In this document: one piece after another, positions 1 to 8,567 of the stretch | Position numbering within the stretch: position 1 is the first letter of the stretch | How the letters are laid out: every line of letters starts with the position of its first letter | Source of the DNA: Dipteris shenzhenensis | Lineage: Eukaryota; Polypodiophyta; Polypodiopsida; Gleicheniales | Assembly: GCA_047967505.1 (NCBI GenBank) | Contig: CM106541.1 | Reading direction: 5' to 3' (one strand) | Length of the DNA stretch: 64,000 nt | Translations under genes and position numbers: made by a program | Notes under the pieces: generated by a model | What the model saw: the letters and a program-made list of their open reading frames with translations, nothing else | Databases searched by the model: none | Told to the model about the DNA's origin: nothing

Positions 1-415
1 AAAAATTTCATGCTACAAAACACACATGAAAAAATGGCATTTGTAGCATTAATCCAAGCATTTCCTACAAGCAATCTACATCCCTCCCTTTCCTGCTTAC
101 TCCTTTCGGCCACCTCCACCCTCTTGTTGCCTTCAAGACTGCCTCTTGCCTCCTCGCCTCCTTGCTTTCACACGTCCTCACCTCCTTGCTTTTTTGCCTT
201 CTCACCTCCTTGCATCATGCTTGTTGTTGGCGATTCCAAGGCCGTCCCTCCCCTCATTGGCCAGCTCCTCTACTCCTCACATCGTCCTTCCCCTCATTTT
301 GGTGTCTCCAATGAATAGCTTGGAAGTCTTGTTTTTGGAGGGGGGAAGCATAAGAATGGAAACATGTTAATGCGTTGTCATTTTTTGTGCTTTTGCCACC
401 CAAAAACAAGACCTA
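1..415. other. Pyrimidine-rich intergenic stretch, no gene
   Basis: No gene is supported here. Positions about 80-260 are C/T-rich and contain several direct copies of a CCTCCTTGC-like motif, which is why frames stay open there. The apparent proteins are Ser/Pro/Leu-rich and low in complexity, so I do not call them coding. Confidence 0.6.
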
Positions 416-551
416 CAAAGCCCTTGCTTAATCTTGAATGAGCCTCTTGATTTTGGGGGTGTAATGGTCGAAAATGGTAGCGTATTAGGCCATTTTCGAC
501 CATTATACCCCCAAAATCAAGAGGCTCATACAAGCTTAAGCAAGGGCTTTG
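416..551. repeat. Foldback element (long inverted repeat) a
   Basis: Two arms of about 62 bp (416-477 and 490-551) are reverse complements with only a few mismatches, separated by a 12-nt loop. The arms contain TCTTGATTTTGGGGGTGT, a motif that recurs near 6757 and 13236. The structure suits a small foldback/MITE-like element or a hairpin-RNA source. It looks young because the arms are about 95% identical. No flanking duplication was identified with confidence. Confidence 0.8.
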
Positions 552-976
552 CAAGCATTGCAAGTCTAGTAAATGAAATCAATCAGATTAGGAATTGGCA
601 AACTCGGTTTGGGAATGGTCAGAAATACTTTATCTTTGAATAATGCCTTGGATCATGGGATGGGGTCCCATGAACCTGCTGCCTGTGATGACGAATGGTT
701 CTGCCCTTGACTAAAGGTGACATGTGTGTAGTAGTAAAAGGAAAAAAATGTGGATATGATAGCCCTCACGGAATCTCTAAGGGGTCTTGATTTTGGCCAT
801 GATTTGCACCTTCTAGCACTTGAGCCATACATCAATTTCCAACACTTGAGGCACATAGTGGCTTCACCCACGCAACGTTTCCAGCTGCAATCCAAGCATC
901 AAGCAATCTCATATTTTGTATCCAGAGACATTATGGGAGGTAGAGCCTCTTTTTGGTAGCCTCACTAGCAATATAT
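552..976. other. Intergenic, nothing recognised
   Basis: About 425 bp between the foldback element and the first LTR. I see no coding signal, RNA gene or repeat structure. Open frames are short and lack recognisable motifs. Confidence 0.5.
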
Positions 977-1562
977 TGTTAGAGTTAGCTCAAATGTCCA
1001 CCTCTCATGTAACCCACCAATATTCTGTGTACCCAATGTTGTAAGGCCCCCATATGAGGAGAAGCCATGATGGGTATCGGATATTGGGAGGGATCCCCAG
1101 TTTAGACACTGGAAGGGGTCTTAGAGTAGACCAGATGGTTATGAGACGGCTTAGGAGCCAAGAGTAGATACCCGTCTGCAAAAGGGGGGGTTCGGGGGGG
1201 CGATAGCCCCCCCGATAGCAGGGGGTCCGGGGGGCGCAGGCCCCCGGTGGGGGTCTGGGGGGCTGGTCTTCCAGGCCGACTGTCTATTAGGCCGACTGCC
1301 TATTACAGGGCCGACCGTCAACCACTTACACTATATAAGTGGCCACCCCCTATCATCAGATCACCAGTTCTTCACGCTCATAGTCCTCCGTCCAGCATCT
1401 GTCTAGATCACCATCGAAGCTCTGTCTGTAGAGCGCACGGGTGGACAGCCAACCATCAGTTGTATCAGCAGTTTGGTATATCAGAATTTTTGTATTCTCT
1501 CCAGCTTTCCATCGTGTACTTGCGTTTTGTTGTTATCTTCCGCTGCGTACTATTTTCTTACA
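977..1562 (+). repeat. Left LTR of Copia element 1
   Basis: Runs from TGTTAGAGTTAGC to TTACA and is repeated at 5487-6103. It contains GC-rich hairpin-forming tracts around 1180-1265 and a TATA-like box (TATATAAG) near 1332-1339. It is shorter than the right LTR because it lacks a 28-bp G/C-rich segment and 3 bp elsewhere. Confidence 0.92.
1330..1342 (+). promoter_or_regulatory. TATA-like box in LTR of element 1
   Basis: CTATATAAGTGG lies about 230 bp before the LTR end, as expected for the U3 promoter of a plant Copia element. An identical copy sits at about 5871-5883 in the right LTR. Confidence 0.6.
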
Positions 1563-1574
1563 TGGTATCAGAGC
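1563..1574 (+). other. Primer binding site, initiator-Met type
   Basis: TGGTATCAGAGC follows the last LTR base with no gap. It matches the complement of the plant initiator-methionine tRNA 3' end, the usual Copia primer. Confidence 0.85.
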
Positions 1575-1639
1575 TCAGGCTATCTGAGTAACGACTTTAT
1601 TGCAAGTTCAACGAGCTTTGTTAGCAAAGGCTACTAGGA

Positions 1640-4600
1640 GTGATGGCTGCACCAACCCCGTTGCGAATTCGTCCACCTGCCTTCAATGAAGGCAAGCTCG
1701 ATGGGACGAATTATACTTTGTGGAAATTCAAGATCAGCGCGATCTTGGATTCATATGAGCTTCTGGATACTGTTCTGGGATTGGATCCAGATTCGGTTGG
1801 ATCACCGAATCCAAACAACCCCAACATCATAACGCCACCGAATGCAGATCTTCTTCGGGCATGGAAACGAAGGAACGCAGATGCACTCTGCGCTCTTATT
1901 ACCATTTCAAGTGATTCTGTTTTGACTCTGATTCAGCATACAGACAAGGCAAGTGAGGCTTGGAACATACTGAAAGGTCAGTATGAAATGCGGAATCAGA
2001 CCAGAATTCAAAATCTGGAGAATATGCTTGCTGCAGAGAGGTGCTCTGATGGAGAATCAGCTGAGACATTCATCACACGGATCAAGAATCTATGTGATCA
2101 GATGGCGGCGGTTGGGATTACAAAGACCAGCGAAGAGTTGGCCAGAAGGTGCATTCGGATCCTTCCACAAAAGTACGATGCGTTGGTCACGACACTCAAC
2201 ACGCAGGTAAGAAATCCACCCCTCACTTTTGAAGAGTTCAGCGCGATGCTTCTAGAGGAGGAGATGCGAATGAAGACCCGCGATGGCGGAAGTGATGCAG
2301 CATTCTCAACCACATCCAAAGGGAAGGGTGGAGAGAAGAAGAATGGTAAGAAGAAGAAGTTTTCAGGTAAGTGCCACTACTGCAACAAAAGCGGTCACAT
2401 GATCAAGGATTGCAGAAAGAAGCAGCAGGACGAAAAGAATGGCACTACACAGTCTTCTTCGAAAGGCAAGGAATCTGCCAACACAGTTGAAACTGAGTTG
2501 GAGCTATGGGTTGCAATTGAAGAATTATGCTCCTCAACAGAAGTTTCAACAACGAATGATTCGTGGCTCCTTGATAGTGGAGCGTCCTGTCACATGACCA
2601 GAAAGAAGGACTGGTATAGCTCTTTTAAGCCTCTACAAGAGCCCATGAACGTGACGGTCGGTAATAATGCAAAATGCCCTGTGGAAGGTATAGGTACTAT
2701 CTCTCTTTCCATTCAAGAGGGTGAAACTAAAGAGCTTTCTGATGTATTACTAGTTCCTCAGCTAAAGAAGAACTTGCTTTCGGTTGCTGCGATAACTGAT
2801 CGCAACTTGGAGGTGCGTTTCAAGAGGACCGGAGCAGAAATCCTTAATGCAGCGTGCAAGGTGGTCGGCAAGGCAGTAAGGAAGAACAATCTCTACGAGC
2901 TGACGGCACTAACAGTCTCTTCAGGAGTGGGCATCAGTAAGGTATGGCATGAAAGATTTGGTCATCTTAGTTATCCTATTCTTTTGGAAATGCAGAAAAC
3001 AGGGATGGTTGCACACTTGCCTGCACTCTCAAAGGTGCAGGAACCTTGTGAAGCTTGTATGATGGGCAAGCAACAAAGGAAGGCTTTTCCACATGAGAGC
3101 GGCTATCGGGCAAAGGCTCCTCTACAATTGGTTCATGCTGATCTCAGTGGGAAAGCTCCGACTCAAGCTTTGGGGGGATGTAACTACTATATGCTTATCG
3201 TCGACGACTACAGTAGATACATGTGGGTGTATTTTCTACGAGATAAGGCTGAAGCTCTTGGAAAATTCAAACAGTGGCAAAAGATGGTGGAAAACGAAAG
3301 CGGGCTGAAGGTAAAGAAGCTTCACACGGATCGAGGAGGAGAGTTCCTCAATCGAAGCTTCACAAAGGCCTTGATGGGCAAAACACCTTTGGAGGCCTAC
3401 TCAGGTAAAAAGCCTTCCGCTTCTCATTTCAAAACATTTGGATGTGAGTGCTTTGTTCATGTTCCAGATAGCACCAGAAAGAAATTAGATCCAAAGAGCA
3501 GAAAGTGTATCTTCATGGGCTATAGCCAGGAGTCAAAGGCGTACCGGCTATATGATCCAGAGGCAAAGAAGATCGTGGTCAGTCGTGATGTGGTGTTTTG
3601 GGAACAGCCACATACAGTGGAGGAGGAGGTATGCCCTTCCACTTTATCATCAGCCGTAAAAGTAACTCACCTTGTGCCCGTATCTAAAGCAGAGTTGCAG
3701 AATGAGGAGGAGTACTTCGAGGAACAGACTCCACCAACACCACAACATGCCTTGGCTCCACAAGGTAAGCCACTTCCAAAGTGGGCAAGGCAGCTCTTTG
3801 ATGAGAAGAATCCGGTTCCAGACTTGGCGGAGTCATCTGCAGATGGACTTCGACGATCAAAGAGGATAGAGGAGCAGAAAAGGGCTTCTGAACACATAGT
3901 CAATATGGCCTTGATGGCTGAGATTATGAAAGTTCAAGAGCCTATGAATTTGGATGAGGCAATGGCGGATCCAAATTGGAAAGCTGCCATGCAAGAGGAG
4001 TATGACAGCATCATGAAGAATCAGACTTGGGACTTGGTTGATCGTCCAGAAAAAAGGAAGATCATTGGTACCAAATGGGTATGGAAGGCCAAGTACAAAT
4101 CTGATGGATCTTTGGAAAAGTACAAGGCTAGGCTTGTTGCACAAGGATACTCTCAAGTTGAAGGCTTTGATTTTGAGGATTCCTTTGCTCCTACAGCAAG
4201 GATGACAACTATTCGGGCGGTACTTGCCTTGGCTGCTCATAAGCAGTGGCCGGTGTTTCAAATGGACGTGAAATCTGCGTTCTTGAATGGACATCTCAAG
4301 GAGGAGGTATATGTGTTCCAGCCACCAGGATTTGAGGTGCCCAATTCAGAGAACAAGGTTTGCAGACTAAAGAAGGCATTGTACGGGCTGAAACAGGCCC
4401 CAAGGGCATGGTACCAACGGATTGATAGCTTTCTCATATCTATTGGTTTCTCAAAAAGTGCTTCTGATGCTAACCTGTATGTTTGTAAGCAGGATGGCAA
4501 GTATGTGGTAATAGTCCTTTACGTGGATGACTTGATCATCACAGGAGATCATGAGAAGATGCTGCAAAAGTTGAGGGAGTCGTTGAGTTCCGAGTTTGAG

Positions 4601-5457
4601 ATGACAGATTTGGGGCTCATGCACTTTTGCCTCGGCATTGAGGTTTGGCAAAAACCTGGCAGGATTTTCATCTCTCAGCAGAGATATGCTCGCGAGATCT
4701 TGAAGGCATTCGATATGACCGAGTGTAAGGACGTGGTCTCTCCCATGGAGGTGAATGGTAAGCTCTTAGTGGAGGATGCATCACCACTTGTCGACATCAA
4801 GGAGTATAGGAAACTTGTGGGGAGTCTCATTTTTCTGTGCAACACTAGACCTGATATCAGCTTTGCAGTTGGTGTACTTAGTAGGTTCTCAAATCAACCT
4901 CGAGAGAACCATTGGAAAGCAGGGATGCGTGTGCTAAAGTATGTGAAAGGTACACTGGAGTATGGCATTACCTACAGAGCAGGGAAGACCTTGGCGGGTT
5001 ACTGTGACTCAGATTGGGCGGGAGATTGTGATTCTAGAAAGTCAGTTTCTGGATATTGTTTCTCACTTGGTTCAGGAGTGTTCTCTTGGATTAGCAAGAA
5101 GCAACCAACAGTGGCACTTCGACGGAAGCTGAGTACAAGGCAGCATGCATTGCTGCTTGTGAAGCAGTTTGGCTAAGGAGGATCCTGCAAGACATAGGAG
5201 TTCCAATCGAAGATGCGACAGTTCTAAAATGCGACAATCAGAGTTGCATGGCCATCGCAAAGAATCCTGTGTTCCATGCTCGTACAAAGCACATAGAGAT
5301 CCAGTATCACTACGTACGAGAGCTCATCGAGGATGGAGTCATAGAGCTGGAGTATTGTCCCACAGAGGACAATTGCGCAGACATCTTCACGAAGGCTCTT
5401 GGGAGTGATTTATTGTTGCGGCATCTACATCGACTCGGCATTGGGCCGAACACGTAG
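1640..5457 (+). pseudogene. Copia gag-pol polyprotein, frameshifted and integrase-deleted
   Basis: The first frame (1640-5176, 1178 aa) shows, in order: a gag domain ([17 protein letters not shown]), a CCHC zinc knuckle ([14 protein letters not shown], about residues 245-258), an aspartic protease motif ([10 protein letters not shown]), a GAG-pre-integrase HHCC region ([10 protein letters not shown]...CEACMMGK), the N-terminal half of the integrase core with two aspartates ([14 protein letters not shown]), a reverse transcriptase with the YVDD motif, and RNase H (YCDSDWAGD). Between FLNRSFTK and [11 protein letters not shown] (about position 3367) roughly 60 residues expected in this family are missing, including the catalytic glutamate. 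A single-base loss near 5116-5120 shifts the RNase H frame. The true C-terminus (AIAKNPVFHARTKHIE...ADIFTKALG) continues in the next frame to 5457. It is closely related in plan to element 2. Confidence 0.93.
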
Positions 5458-5475
5458 TTCATCTTCGAGTGAACA

Positions 5476-5486
5476 TTGAGGGGGAG
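5476..5486 (+). other. Polypurine tract of element 1
   Basis: TTGAGGGGGAG lies immediately upstream of the right LTR and serves as the plus-strand primer site. Confidence 0.8.
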
Positions 5487-6103
5487 TGTTAGAGTTAGCT
5501 CAAATGTCCACCTCTCATGTAACCCACCAATATTCTGTGTACCCAATGTTGTAAGGCCCCCATATGAGGAGAAGCCATGATGGGTATCGACGGATATTGG
5601 GAGGGATCCCCAGTTTAGACATTGGAAGGGGTCTTAGAGTAGACCAGATGGTTATGAGACGGCTTAGGAGCCAAGAGTAGATACCCGTCTGCAAAAGGGG
5701 GGGTTCGAGGGGGCGATAGCCCCCCCGATAGCAGGGGGTCCGGGGGGCGCAGGCCCCCGGTGGGGGTCTGGGGGCAAAGCCCCCAGCGGCCGGGTCCGGG
5801 GGGCTGGTCTTCTAGGCCGACTGTCTATTAGGCCGACTGCCTATTACAGGGCCGACCGTCAACCACTTACACTATATAAGTGGCCACCCCCTATCATCAG
5901 ATCACCAGTTCTTCACGCTCATAGTCCTCCGTCCAGCATCTGTCTAGATCACCATCGAAGCTCTGTTTGTAGAGCGCACGGGTGGACAGCCAACCATCAG
6001 TTGTATCAGCAGTTTGGTATATCAAAATTTTTGTATTCTCTCCAGCTTTCCATCGTGTACTTGCGTTTTGTTGTTATCTTCCGCTGCGTACTATTTCCTT
6101 ACA
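5487..6103 (+). repeat. Right LTR of Copia element 1
   Basis: 617-bp copy of the left LTR. It includes a 28-bp G/C-rich segment near 5773-5800 that is absent from the left copy, and ends TTACA. It is followed directly by a sequence complementary to tRNA-Gly. Confidence 0.92.
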
Positions 6104-6156
6104 TGGTGCGCAACCGGGGAATCGAACCCCGGTCAGTACCGTGGGAGGGTACTATG
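6104..6156 (-). pseudogene. 3' two-thirds of tRNA-Gly(CCC), with CCA, abutting the LTR
   Basis: Read on the minus strand, 53 bases match a plant tRNA-Gly: the anticodon arm GTACCCTCCCACGGTAC (anticodon CCC), the T-arm GGTTCGATTCCC, the acceptor strand, and then CCA. The D arm and 5' acceptor strand are absent, and similarity stops after 6156. Nuclear plant tRNA genes do not encode CCA, so this resembles a copied mature tRNA rather than a gene. It sits with no gap against the right LTR of element 1, in the orientation of a PBS. The likely explanation is an aberrant integration in which the plus strand copied far into the primer tRNA. Confidence 0.75.
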
Positions 6157-6604
6157 TTGGAGGTGCAAATCTCTCATGGACAAAGGGGATAAGAAGAAGG
6201 AGAAAGGGTTGAATTATCCCACATACAAAGGTGTGTGGAAGATGAAGGGACATAAATAGTCCAAGTTACCCCTCCTATCTTCAATTCCCCCAAGCTTGCC
6301 TTTTGTGGAGGTTGGAGGGCTGGCTAGGCAAGGGTGCCTTATGGCAGGGGTGGGGACCTGCCATACACACATGCCAGAGCCTCCGTAGTGGCCATGAAGG
6401 TTGTGCACTTCCGTGAGGTGCTAGCGGTCTTGGCGGGGGGCACGCTAGGCACATGCTCTTGGATTCTAACATATATATTGAAAAAAAAAATGTATTCAAT
6501 TATTATATTCTTCTTTGTTGCTATAAAAATGCTCTTAATGCATCCAAATTGTAGAACTACTTCAATACTACTACTTAGTTATATTGTATAATAACCTCCA
6601 TATG
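6157..6604. other. Intergenic, nothing recognised
   Basis: About 450 bp with no supported gene. Short frames here are not conserved-looking. The stretch ends at the foldback element. Confidence 0.5.
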
Positions 6605-6714
6605 TATGCTCGTGAGACAACAAAAAAGAGACATGGCAGTCCAAAAATGACAGCGCATTGACGTGCTACCATTTTTTGGATACCAGGCCTCTTTTTTAAT
6701 GTCTCACGAGCATA
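6605..6714. repeat. Foldback element b
   Basis: Arms begin TATGCTCGTGAGACA and end TGTCTCACGAGCATA. Pairing continues inwards with about 80% identity through AAAAAAGAG/CTCTTTTTT to a central AGCGCATTGACGTGCT. The centre is shared with foldback c (AGCGCATCAACGTGCT), which suggests one family. Confidence 0.7.
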
Positions 6715-6744
6715 AGAACAAGCACTTGTGTTCCTTACCTTTCT

Positions 6745-6835
6745 TTCTAATGGGGGTCTTGATTTTGGGGGGTGTATGCCAAAAATTGATAAACAACATT
6801 ATTTTGATGCATATAGTTTTATTAAATAGATAAAA
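6745..6835. repeat. Dispersed repeat unit, copy 1
   Basis: The segment beginning ATGGGGGTCTTGATTTTGG and ending near TGCATATAGTTTTA is repeated at 13229-13300 on the other side of Copia element 2. It follows foldback b here, and the 13.2-kb copy looks like an internal-deletion derivative of the same unit. Confidence 0.65.
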
Positions 6836-6919
6836 TAGGCATGAAAACCATCTAAAATTGGCTCTTGCCATTCAATTTGATGTATGACATGACCCCATTT
6901 GGATTTGTGATTCCTAAGA

Positions 6920-7016
6920 TACAGGGTCCTACTTTTAGGGCTTGAATGCCTGAAATAGGCAGCGCATCAACGTGCTGCCTATTTCATATATTTAGGCCTC
7001 AAAAGTAGGACCCCAT
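6920..7016. repeat. Foldback element c
   Basis: The inverted repeat pairs GGGTCCTACTTTTAGG with CAAAAGTAGGACCC and GAAATAGGCAGC with GCTGCCTATTTC around a short ATCAAC-like loop. It lies where the 5' part of the left LTR of element 2 should be, so its arrival or a rearrangement removed that LTR part. Confidence 0.7.
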
Positions 7017-7043
7017 GTAGGACCACATGCGGTCCTACTTGTG

Positions 7044-7106
7044 AGGTGTGGCTCTCTATCTCTGTCTCTCCCTCTTCTGTTCTTGTTTTCGTTGAGAGCA
7101 CTCTCA
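7044..7106 (+). repeat. Truncated left LTR of element 2
   Basis: TGTGGCTCTCT... to GTTGAGAGCACTCTCA matches the last ~63 bp of the right LTR (12724-12786). Sequence upstream is the foldback region instead of LTR. Confidence 0.75.
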
Positions 7107-7108
7107 AC

Positions 7109-7120
7109 TGGTATCAGAGC
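7109..7120 (+). other. Primer binding site of element 2
   Basis: TGGTATCAGAGC, initiator-Met type, lies two bases after the LTR terminus CTCTCA. Confidence 0.8.
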
Positions 7121-7231
7121 CCGAGTGATCTAGCTGAGCGTGCGTGAATGCTTGGAAGCTCAGCAGCTCTGTGGGAGGAAGGAGAAGCTCTGTGGGAAGC
7201 TTTGTGGGTGACTTTACTTGCATTCGAGTGT

Positions 7232-7280
7232 ACAGAGACCTTGGAGGAACCTTTGGAAAAGGTTCCTCCAAGGTCTCTGT
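7232..7280. repeat. Perfect 23-bp hairpin in element 2 leader
   Basis: ACAGAGACCTTGGAGGAACC... pairs without a mismatch to its complement, with 23-bp arms and a 3-nt loop (GGA). It lies in the untranslated leader, between the PBS and a duplicated LTR-end/PBS segment. Confidence 0.85.
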
Positions 7281-7341
7281 GCAAAGTGGTTTTGAGAGCC
7301 TGTAAAAGTTTTCAAAGAAAAAAGTCATTTTTTGAGCTTTT

Positions 7342-7388
7342 TCCTGTTCTGTTCTTGCTTCCGTTGAGAGCACTCTCAACTGGTATAT
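7342..7388 (+). repeat. Second copy of LTR end plus partial PBS
   Basis: TTCTTGCTTCCGTTGAGAG...CTCTCAACTGGTAT repeats 7071-7114. At two variable sites it matches the right LTR (CTTGCTTCC) better than the first copy (CTTGTTTTC) does. This may reflect an older insertion, template switching or conversion. Confidence 0.7.
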
Positions 7389-8567
7389 TGACTTGTAGAG
7401 GCAACTATTGCTTGATTTTGGTGTCCACTTCACTTCAGGAGCTTGAAAACACCTTCATTCTTGAATCTGGGATCATTTCATTGGATTTCTGACTCACTGT
7501 GTCAGTTTCTGTGTTTTTTGCTCGGGTGTTGGAACTCAAGTTTGGAGCAACCATTTGCAAATCTGTTAGTTCCGATGGATTCAGGAGGTCCTAAAACTTC
7601 TATGTTGCTCATCATTCGCACTCCGGTGGAGTTTACAAACAGCTCTGTTTCCAAAAACGTTTTTCAGTCCGTGTGTTGGACCCAGTGATTGAGACCACGA
7701 TTTCCAAAACCGTCTGTCCCATTGCGTTCCGGACGCCCAAAAACCCCTACCTATTAGTTCTTACGCAATTCGGTGGAGGATTTTCAGAGTTATAGATCTC
7801 TGTGTATTCGATTTCGTCTCTCTGTTATGCATTTTTCATTCTAAGGTTTTGAAACCTTAGATTTATGCCACATGGCAGTGGATAAGTGTTGACTCCCATT
7901 TCTCACTCATCGGTTGGGATTTTGGAGTTCTGGTAGAAGAGAGATATTTGCAGATTTTCTTGTTGAGTCCGATTATGCAATGGCGCCCATGTTTTGAGGC
8001 ATCTCAGGTTTTATTTTCAGTAGCGGTCATTACCGTGGGACTATGATTTCTTATGCATACCTTATGCAGATCACTCTGGTTGCAGTTTGAGCAGTGTGCG
8101 CTCATTCGTGGTATGCATTGGGTTGCAGTGGATGATTTATAGGCCATTTGGATGCATTACGGTCCTTATTGGATGCGCTGATAGGCCCAAATTGCCTTGT
8201 GGGATGCTATTTTTTATGGACGCTTTGCACATGGATGCTATTTTATGCTGAGGGACAGCTTTGACACATTGCAGGTGATGCACTGATAGTGCTATGCTCT
8301 CTTGGATGAGATATTATTAATGCATATGCCAGTGGACGGTGTTTATGCTTGAGTCATTTGGCACTTATTGGCATTTTCTTTTGGGCCAGATTTGCTCATA
8401 TGGATGCATAGTATATGCACATGAGTCAGATGCATCTTTTGATGCTTTGAGCTTTGAGTTTTGGTGATATTTCACTCTATTGTGGCATACACATTTGGGT
8501 GCACCTGGTATTTGGTGTGATTCTCTCTTACAGGCACTAGCATTTGGGATTTTGTTTCATTTGCATC
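7389..8567 (+). other. Long untranslated leader of element 2
   Basis: About 1.2 kb between the PBS region and gag. No conserved coding frame is seen. TGGATGC/TATGCA-type words recur loosely through it. Confidence 0.5.

Larger units (their letters stand above)
977..6103 (+). mobile_element. Ty1/Copia LTR retrotransposon (element 1), defective
   Basis: The element has two LTRs (977-1562 and 5487-6103), an initiator-Met-type PBS directly after the left LTR, one long gag-pol frame, and a polypurine tract (TTGAGGGGGAG) directly before the right LTR. The LTRs begin TGTTAGAG and end TTACA. By eye they differ by about seven substitutions plus 3-bp and 28-bp indels, so insertion was recent. The pol frame lacks the middle of the integrase core and is frameshifted in RNase H, so this copy cannot mobilise itself. 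The bases flanking the LTRs (TATAT on the left, TGGTG on the right) do not form a target-site duplication, and the right flank is a tRNA-complementary sequence. Confidence 0.93.

Noticed and set aside
10-318. 102-aa frame at the left edge
   Set aside because: Low-complexity Ser/Pro/Leu text from a pyrimidine-rich direct repeat, with no motif or start context.
6104-6156. A functional tRNA-Gly gene
   Set aside because: The D arm and 5' acceptor strand are missing and CCA is encoded, so it cannot be a normal nuclear tRNA gene.
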